Below are positions 33,151-38,961 of a stretch of DNA of 38,961 nt, one piece after another (position 1 is the stretch's first letter; every line of letters starts with the position of its first letter). A program made the translations under genes and the position numbers. Below the pieces are notes generated by a model. The model was not told the DNA's origin and searched no databases. It saw nothing but the letters and a program-made list of their open reading frames with translations. This DNA comes from Lingula anatina (taxonomy: Eukaryota > Brachiopoda > Lingulata > Lingulida > Lingulidae), in assembly GCF_001039355.2 (NCBI RefSeq), contig NW_019773858.1, positions 1 to 38,961 on the forward strand, in the 5' to 3' direction.

Positions 33151-33510
33151 CTGAAAACCTCTCACGAAAACGATCACCTGATTTACATAATGATACAGTT
33201 CACTCGCTTTCCGCGCAGAAGTCTCGACTTTAAATCTAGTCTTTATTGTGATAAAATAAGGCATACAGATAATACTGCAGACGTAACCGGAATAGGCTAA
33301 AGTTTGAATTTCGTAATGCTTGAGTGAACAAACATTCTAAAAATCTAAAAGCATTTTGTGCAGTACAGTCACTTATATTTATCCCAAGGTGCGGTTTCAC
33401 AAAATGATTTCTGGGCTTTAGTTGGTGTAATTTTTAAAGTTTTTTATCTGTTAGTCGTATGGCTAAATGCTGGGTAGAAGTTTAATCCAAGTTTAATTCA
33501 TTTGGTTTTA

Positions 33511-33655
33511 TGACGTTACGTGTTTAAAAGTTGCGACGTTTTTGTGACGTCAGTTGATGACGTGCACACGCAGACGTCACCAGCCACCTATGACGTATTA
33601 TTATGACTTGCGTTTCTAATGGCAATCGTGAAGTTTCAGTTTCCGCGTATAAAAG
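33511..33655 (+). promoter_or_regulatory. TATA promoter with five CRE-like sites
   Basis: TATAAAAG lies at 33648-33655. Upstream are TGACGTTA (33511), the full palindrome TGACGTCA (33545), TGACGTGC (33558), the inverse GACGTCA (33573) and TGACGTAT (33591), five CRE-like sites in 88 bases. CREs bind CREB/ATF proteins, so the gene downstream may respond to cAMP, calcium or stress (inference). Confidence 0.75.
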
Positions 33656-33679
33656 GAAATCTAGCTCTATAGATCTACT

Positions 33680-33760
33680 TGTTATAAACTCATGGCCTTA
33701 CTGTTGTCAACTTGTGTCGTCAATTCTGAAGACAGACATTGGATCGTCGGTTTGAATGAG
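33680..33760 (+). other. Probable non-coding first exon, then intron to 34381
   Basis: Transcription is expected about 30 bases after the TATA box. A good donor GAATGAG|GTAAAT is at 33760/33761, and an acceptor TAAAACTTCAG ends at 34381, 28 bases before the ATG at 34410. The exact start site is inferred. Confidence 0.55.
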
Positions 33761-34409
33761 GTAAATATTACTCGCATTACGCAGATAAAACATGCTTTTG
33801 TAGCCCTTTATTGTTAAGATAAACAGTTATTTCTAAATTATTGTCTAGAAAGCTCGTAGGCCTGCACATGTACACATGTAGATGTGTAGCTAATTAGTAT
33901 GTAGTGAATGTTCTTTATATCTAGATCTCTTTTAGAATAATAACGTTTCTAATTAATTCTTTTCTAATACCAACTGGGGCATCCAACTTTTAGTTGCGAA
34001 ATAATTGGAAAGAATTCACTGTAGATTTGTGGCATTTAAGTTTGTGTATAGTTTTTAATACTGCAACATCCTTATCAACTTTTATCTTACCACCCTGCTA
34101 GGGACACCGCCAACCTGTTCCGTACCGTGAATTTGACCATTTGAAATGAAATCTACAGAACACTTTCAAAAGTTGGCGATAAACTTTATTTAAAAACTTA
34201 ATAACAACTTTAAAAACTTTAATATCAAAATGTCAAATCCGTTTGTTGCATTTCACAACCCGTACCACTCTCTTCCCGCTGTTTCTTGGGCCATTTCTTT
34301 CGTTTGTAATATATATACATATTACCGCATAGATGACGATCAAACAATTAACATATAACCAATACCGACTTAAAACTTCAGACAGAGGAGCGAGGGGAAT
34401 TCAAAGGTG

Positions 34410-37400
34410 ATGGACAGTAATCGCAACGTTAGCAGGACAAAGTCTGCTGTAGATCCCCTTCTCTCAAAGAGCAACCCAAGCGCTTGGACTCTCTTATCTT
34501 CCAATCTTTCCTCTGGCGTCCCCAACGCCCCCTGGCCACTCTGGCCTCTAGATACAGCAGAAATTTTACCGTCTCTCAACCACGCGTCTACTGACATTAT
34601 CTCTCCAGCATATATGAGCAGGTCCGTATTGCAAACCAGCACAGGTGTACATTCTGGTTTCAGCACGGAATCTCGAAAGCACTTGTCAATGACACAGTCG
34701 AATGTCAAGAACTTCGACGCCGAAGAGGTAGTGACAACGCAGTCACAAATGTCACTTCATTACAATAAATACAATACATCCAAGTCTGAGGGTCTGTCGG
34801 TCGATTTCTTGGCCAATCCCGACCTACCTACCGGATGTCCTGTTCTACCTCTCTCTGCTGAAGACCGTAATGTGGATCAAGAGCCGTGTCCGCAAATGTT
34901 ACTGAAAAAGACGCCATCAGATGCAGCTAAAAGATTCTGCCAAGAAACACAGCACATCACAAATAATCTACAGCGAAAAGAAGTCGGCGAACCCCGTCTA
35001 GGCTGTGACCAACACATTTTGCAATTTAGGCATAGCGACAGTGGAGAAGTTAAGTACGGGTTTCCATCAATGTTGTATACTGTGAAACAAGGTCTGCAAA
35101 TGCTGTTGCCGTCGGTTTCCAATGATGCGCGCAGTGTGGATTTCCCAGAGCACGAACTCACCCAAATAAAGCCGAGGTGTCCCCATGGTAAAAAAAGGTC
35201 TGAGGGGGAGTTGGTGACGCCTGGAAAATACCCCCAAAGCGTTTCCCCAAAGCATACAGCAATACAACATACGAGTGGGAATACACAACACAATGTAGCA
35301 GAGGTCGACCGTCTCTTAACTGAGTATGATGACAACAAAGAGCAGCTTCAGGGGGCGGTAGATGAGGCCCTGTGTTTACGCTTCCTTCATTATTCTAGAA
35401 TTATTCCGGGTTCACGGAAGAGGGCCATGAAACCAACGTCACCTTCAGAGTTAAGCAAGAGAGTGGATGTTAAAGAAAAGCTCCGTAAATTGTGCCGCAC
35501 GCGGCAGCGGGAGAAAGAAGACGTGCGCATAAGGCTGCCACATGAGTCTCAGCAAAGCAGCCTATTTTCAATAACGGCGCCAGTCCCAAACCTAAAACAT
35601 CTCAGTGCAGAGCCATTGACTTTAGATAAGTGGCAGAAAGTCAAAGAGAGCACGTGGTTTGCGACGTCCAAGATGTCTCAGGGTCACGGTCCGATCTCAA
35701 TGGAAGCCTCAGCAAGTTCCAATTTCCAGACTTCAGCAATTCCAAATCTGCAAAATTCTCAGTTATCACCGCCGCCACCACTACATCCAGATCTTCCACT
35801 GCATCATTTCCAAACGGATGCTGCTGGCTCGCGGTCATACCACTCGGTCCCTGTGTTGCCACGACAGTACTCACATCCAGGTAACTTGTCCATGCAACGC
35901 ATGCGCGAGTGCACTGTGTACTGTGAGGTGTGTGGGGAATGCCATTCCTCCACAGCGCATGCGTATGACAACACCGGTTATGGTGATGATGACGAGGAAG
36001 ACTATGACATGAACAACAGCAACAACAACAGCAATAACAACAACAGCAACAACAACAACAACAAAGTCGTTAATTATTGCCGGACACTGAAAGTTGGAAA
36101 ACGCGAACATGCTCAGGTGAGGAGGCTAAAATATGTACGTATAGTGCCTGTATTTATTACTGCCTTAATACTATCAATTGTTCTTTGTCGTTCACTCTCT
36201 TTATTAGTAATTGTGTGGCTTTTGACACAAATTCTAAAGAACTACATAGTTTGGTTAAAACAGTTGTCCTTTTACTGGTCTCATGGTTCTGTTACACCAA
36301 ATGATTGCTTTCAGATTAATTTCGACAGTTTTGACGAATTGGGTGAAAAACGTGGGGAGGAACAGAGATTACCGAATGTCAGTGTTTTTCACGAGGAAGA
36401 ATCGTCCTCGAAGCAGAAACCCTGTCTGGAAGCGCCTACAGCGCACCAACAGGACAACACGTTTGTCGATGTCGTAGGTGTAGACTGCCATGACGAGGTG
36501 GTGGTTTGTCACCGAGTGGACGACGACAAACGGAAAGCACCTCTGACAGCCGGTGAAGGGAACGTGGACGAGCCTTCAGTGCCAAATATATGTGAACGAT
36601 CCCTGACTGGAGATCAGAGGCCTCGGGAGACACATGAAAAGTACAGAATAACCGATGATTTACACGTAGCAGAACCGTCGTCATCCGATTGTGATCACGG
36701 CCTCCGTGTGTCGTCTCCCAGATGTGCCAGGCTTGTAAACAATGACAGCAAAGTTGGCGGTGCTAACATTGCACACACTGTCATGAAAAATAGGAAAGTG
36801 AAAAGAAAAGGTGCGAAACGTCAAAGGCAGAGACCCAAGGCCTTTTCAAATAAAGGGTTTCCCTCTCTGATGTTAATTTCATACGAACCTATAAAGACTG
36901 CCTTAATAAGAAAAGCAGTTTACGGACCAAACAGGACTTGCATTGAAAAGGGTGATAATAGCATTTACACTGAAGTAGAAGGGGTCTTACCTAAGAGAAT
37001 AAATTCGGTAAGTTCTTCGCACCATCACCGATCTAAAGTTGCCGTAGAATGCTTTGGAATACCGACGGTCCTGCAACCTCCAAAGGTGTCAAAGAAAAGG
37101 AACAAGAATATACCTGGATGGATCCGACGCCTTGCATCCAACAGGGTAAAACGTCTCTCTCTCTCTCTCTCTCTTTCTCTCTCCAATTTCTTTGTTTTGT
37201 TTTTTTAATATCATGTGAGATACAAGTACGCCCACCAGCAACGTTTATTTTAGCAATAAATGGGATATCCGTGTATCTTCGAGTCCTAGTCTAGAATGTT
37301 TATGTAGAAAAGTGTTTCTTCACACACTGATCACCATAAAACTTCCACGAAACTTAAACGATTATGTCATCCTGTATCTTACTATATAATTATTTACAGA

Positions 37401-37651
37401 ATGAAACGGACTGTTGGGAATCGTATCATCGCATTGTGGATGAATTTATCGAAAATAAACGGATAAGTGCATATCGATTCATTACTAAAATTGACGAAGA
37501 GAATAAGTGCCAAATTACTGCCATTCCTGTCCCAAGACTTGCCCGCACAACGCCATCTATCGGCTGTTCCTCTCTCAAACAGACGACCGCTAGTATTGGA
37601 ACTGAAATGCAGGATTGGGATAAGATAGTACAATGTCTACAGTCCTCCTAA
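34410..37651 (+). CDS. Unrecognised four-exon gene: basic, low-complexity protein with Cys cluster
   Basis: Best model: 34410-36116, 36315-37145 and 37400-37651 (929 residues), all junctions in phase 0, plus the upstream non-coding exon. ATG with context GGTGATGG. The open frame also begins at a GTG one codon earlier. Visible features: Ser/Thr/Pro-rich N-terminal half; a Cys cluster C501-x3-C-x2-C-x2-C-H that could bind metal; an acidic patch DDDEEDYD, then an Asn-rich run (about 535-551) from AAC/AGC codons; a basic cluster KNRKVKRKGAKRQRQRPK (about 727-744) that fits nuclear import; and a final exon with WESYHRIVDEFIEN. I do not recognise the family. The membrane-like stretch seen in the unspliced frame lies in the 36117-36314 intron. 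Its promoter has a CRE cluster. Confidence 0.75.
36117..36314 (+). other. Frame-preserving 198-bp intron without stop codons
   Basis: Donor GCTCAG|GTGAGG and acceptor GATTGCTTTCAG|ATTAAT are strong. The segment is T-rich with a polypyrimidine tract, unlike the GC-richer exons on both sides. Being 66 codons without a stop, it reads as a false hydrophobic helix (VPVFITALILSIVLC). Confidence 0.75.
37154..37184 (+). repeat. (CT)n microsatellite just inside the last intron
   Basis: A CT/TC run starts 8 bases after the donor at 37146. It prolongs the unspliced frame by a run of Leu-Ser codons. Confidence 0.9.
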
Positions 37652-37988
37652 AGGTTTGGTCAGAAGGCGTAAAACACGGAAAGCTTCGTATATACATTGA
37701 ATTCTACTCTTATTTTTGTTCATGTTTTGTTTACTGTGAAGTGTAATTAAATTATGCAGGAAAATCATTCCTTTTGTTTACATGATTTATAATAACAAAG
37801 GTTTGGTTGTAAAATTGCTGAAATATATAATTTATAAACAAAGATATGGATATAATCAAATATGATTTAATGATATTTTATTAAACTTAATCATTATAAA
37901 TATCTACGGAAAATAGCTATGACATTTTGTATAAAAGGCGGTCGCTCGTGGTCAGTGAGTCTTTTATGCTGTGGTTGGCAACCGTGCA

Positions 37989-38126
37989 AATAAAAAAAAA
38001 CATTACAGTATGATGTTCATATGGCAAATACTGGTACAGTAACTGATCAAAACTGTTAGCTTTGTTATGTACAGAGAGTGTCATTGCATAATAGGTTCCC
38101 GCTAAAGAGCTTTGTATATAAATAAA
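37989..38126 (+). promoter_or_regulatory. Candidate polyadenylation signals (two AATAAA)
   Basis: AATAAA occurs at 37989-37994 and 38121-38126, 340 and 470 bases after the stop of the unrecognised gene. Confidence 0.4.
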
Positions 38127-38961
38127 GCTGTATTGTGATAGTTGAGGCGAGACGTCTAGGAAAGGCGTAATGCGGTAGGTGTGCCGGTTGATACAAATGC
38201 GATTGTGACCCAATCTGTTATTGTGCCTCGCCTGTAACAGATGACGCTGTTCTTGGTTTGACTTAACGTTAGATATGCATATTAATATTTTAATATTTCA
38301 ATATACATATAGATAGATAAACGTATCTTTACACAAGACTCAAACACATTCGGAGTCGTGTCACCATCTAAAGTGATAATTAAGCCGTGGTAAAGTTTCC
38401 CATGTGCTGCTCCGTTGATCTTGGCTCATAGAGTCATAATTTTGCTACAGTTAAAACCACACCTATGTAAGTCCTTGGCATATCATCTCAGTTGATCTAG
38501 TCAGTGCATGCACCAGCCTTGCTGACATCACTCGTGTACTGGTAACGGTAAAGTCTCATTACAATTTGGTTTCGAGAAAACCAATGTAAAACCTCTGTTC
38601 GTGCACTTACGTGCACAAACGCCGTTGAATCACGGTCAGGAAAGTTAACCGACCGTGAGACTCTTGGAAGTTTGCGCCTAAACATCTTTACTGTAATCGT
38701 CGGATATGTACAATCCCAGGGTGCAACTGGAACGCGTATGGTTGACACAGTGACATCACAGAAACAATTTCTGACGTCATAAATGCACTTACTGACATCA
38801 CAAATGAAATATGTGCACTGAATGAAGTGTCGGTGGCTTTTATTTCGCCCAGCACGTTAAAAGTAGAAATCTCGTCGCATCTAATGAAGATATTCCACTG
38901 ACGAACGTGCAAGTTGCTGATGACGAAAAAACATTTGATTGGCTTGTAAAACGGGTGAAGT
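38127..38961. other. Intergenic sequence with a second CRE-like group
   Basis: No gene is recognised. TGACATCA occurs at 38523, 38751 and 38793, with a full TGACGTCA at 38772. Whether it serves a gene beyond the window is unknown. Confidence 0.45.

Noticed and set aside
36126-36260. Transmembrane helix in the orphan protein
   Set aside because: It lies entirely within a 198-bp stretch with strong donor and acceptor sites, a T-rich composition and frame-preserving length. An intron is the simpler reading.
37400-37651. PPP1R15-like C-terminus (Trp-Glu-x-Tyr and basic residues)
   Set aside because: The resemblance is a few residues, and no convincing PP1-binding RVxF motif with the expected spacing was found.
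1-38961. CRISPR arrays, bacterial operons, rRNA or intact tRNA genes
   Set aside because: None is seen. The only tRNA-like sequence is the degenerate SINE head, and the gene structure is eukaryotic throughout.

Overview
This is AT-rich nuclear DNA from an animal. It has genes with canonical GT-AG introns, an LRIG-type receptor tail, an LRR-Roc-COR-CARD immune-type protein, tRNA-derived and LINE retroelements, and an intron-bearing Ginger-like DNA transposon. Together these suggest a marine invertebrate bilaterian (a lophotrochozoan or an invertebrate deuterostome). The sequence alone does not let me name the species. No rRNA, intact tRNA, CRISPR or bacterial operon is visible.

Positions 1-24,268 hold almost no host genes and are built from mobile-element debris. 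In order they contain: a decayed reverse transcriptase scrap (about 1.26-1.47 kb); a ~360-bp tandem repeat with paired AAGATGGCGGCC-like cores (3.42-4.56 kb); a 5.65-kb element with ~370-bp terminal inverted repeats and a possible TAC target duplication (5,459-11,104), holding a P2X7-tail-like exon; a GC-rich cluster of nested miniature transposons (13.0-13.97 and 17.36-17.47 kb); a Ginger-like transposon with TGTGAA termini and a CCGG target duplication (13,973-17,351), whose DDE integrase lies in eight recognisable minus-strand exons; a tRNA-derived SINE; a 69-bp minisatellite; a BEL/Pao-type gag zinc-knuckle scrap; a Harbinger-like MITE with TTA duplication; and a nearly full-length but broken non-LTR retrotransposon (19,495-22,872).

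Positions 24,269-30,783 hold two same-strand host genes. The first is a two-exon LRR-Roc-COR GTPase whose second exon supplies a C-terminal CARD. Six exact 46-residue LRR pairs (138 bp each) show internal duplication. The second is the membrane-spanning and cytoplasmic end of an LRIG-family receptor (four exons). Its extracellular LRR and Ig exons are not in the window, so either the Roco gene sits inside a large LRIG intron or this is a detached LRIG tail.

Positions 33.5-37.65 kb hold an unrecognised four-exon gene. It has a TATA box, five CRE-like TGACG sites in 88 bp and a non-coding first exon. Its coding region appears to be one long frame only because a 198-bp intron (a multiple of three) has no stop. 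That intron's translation looks like a membrane segment and is probably an artefact. The remaining sequence is intergenic.
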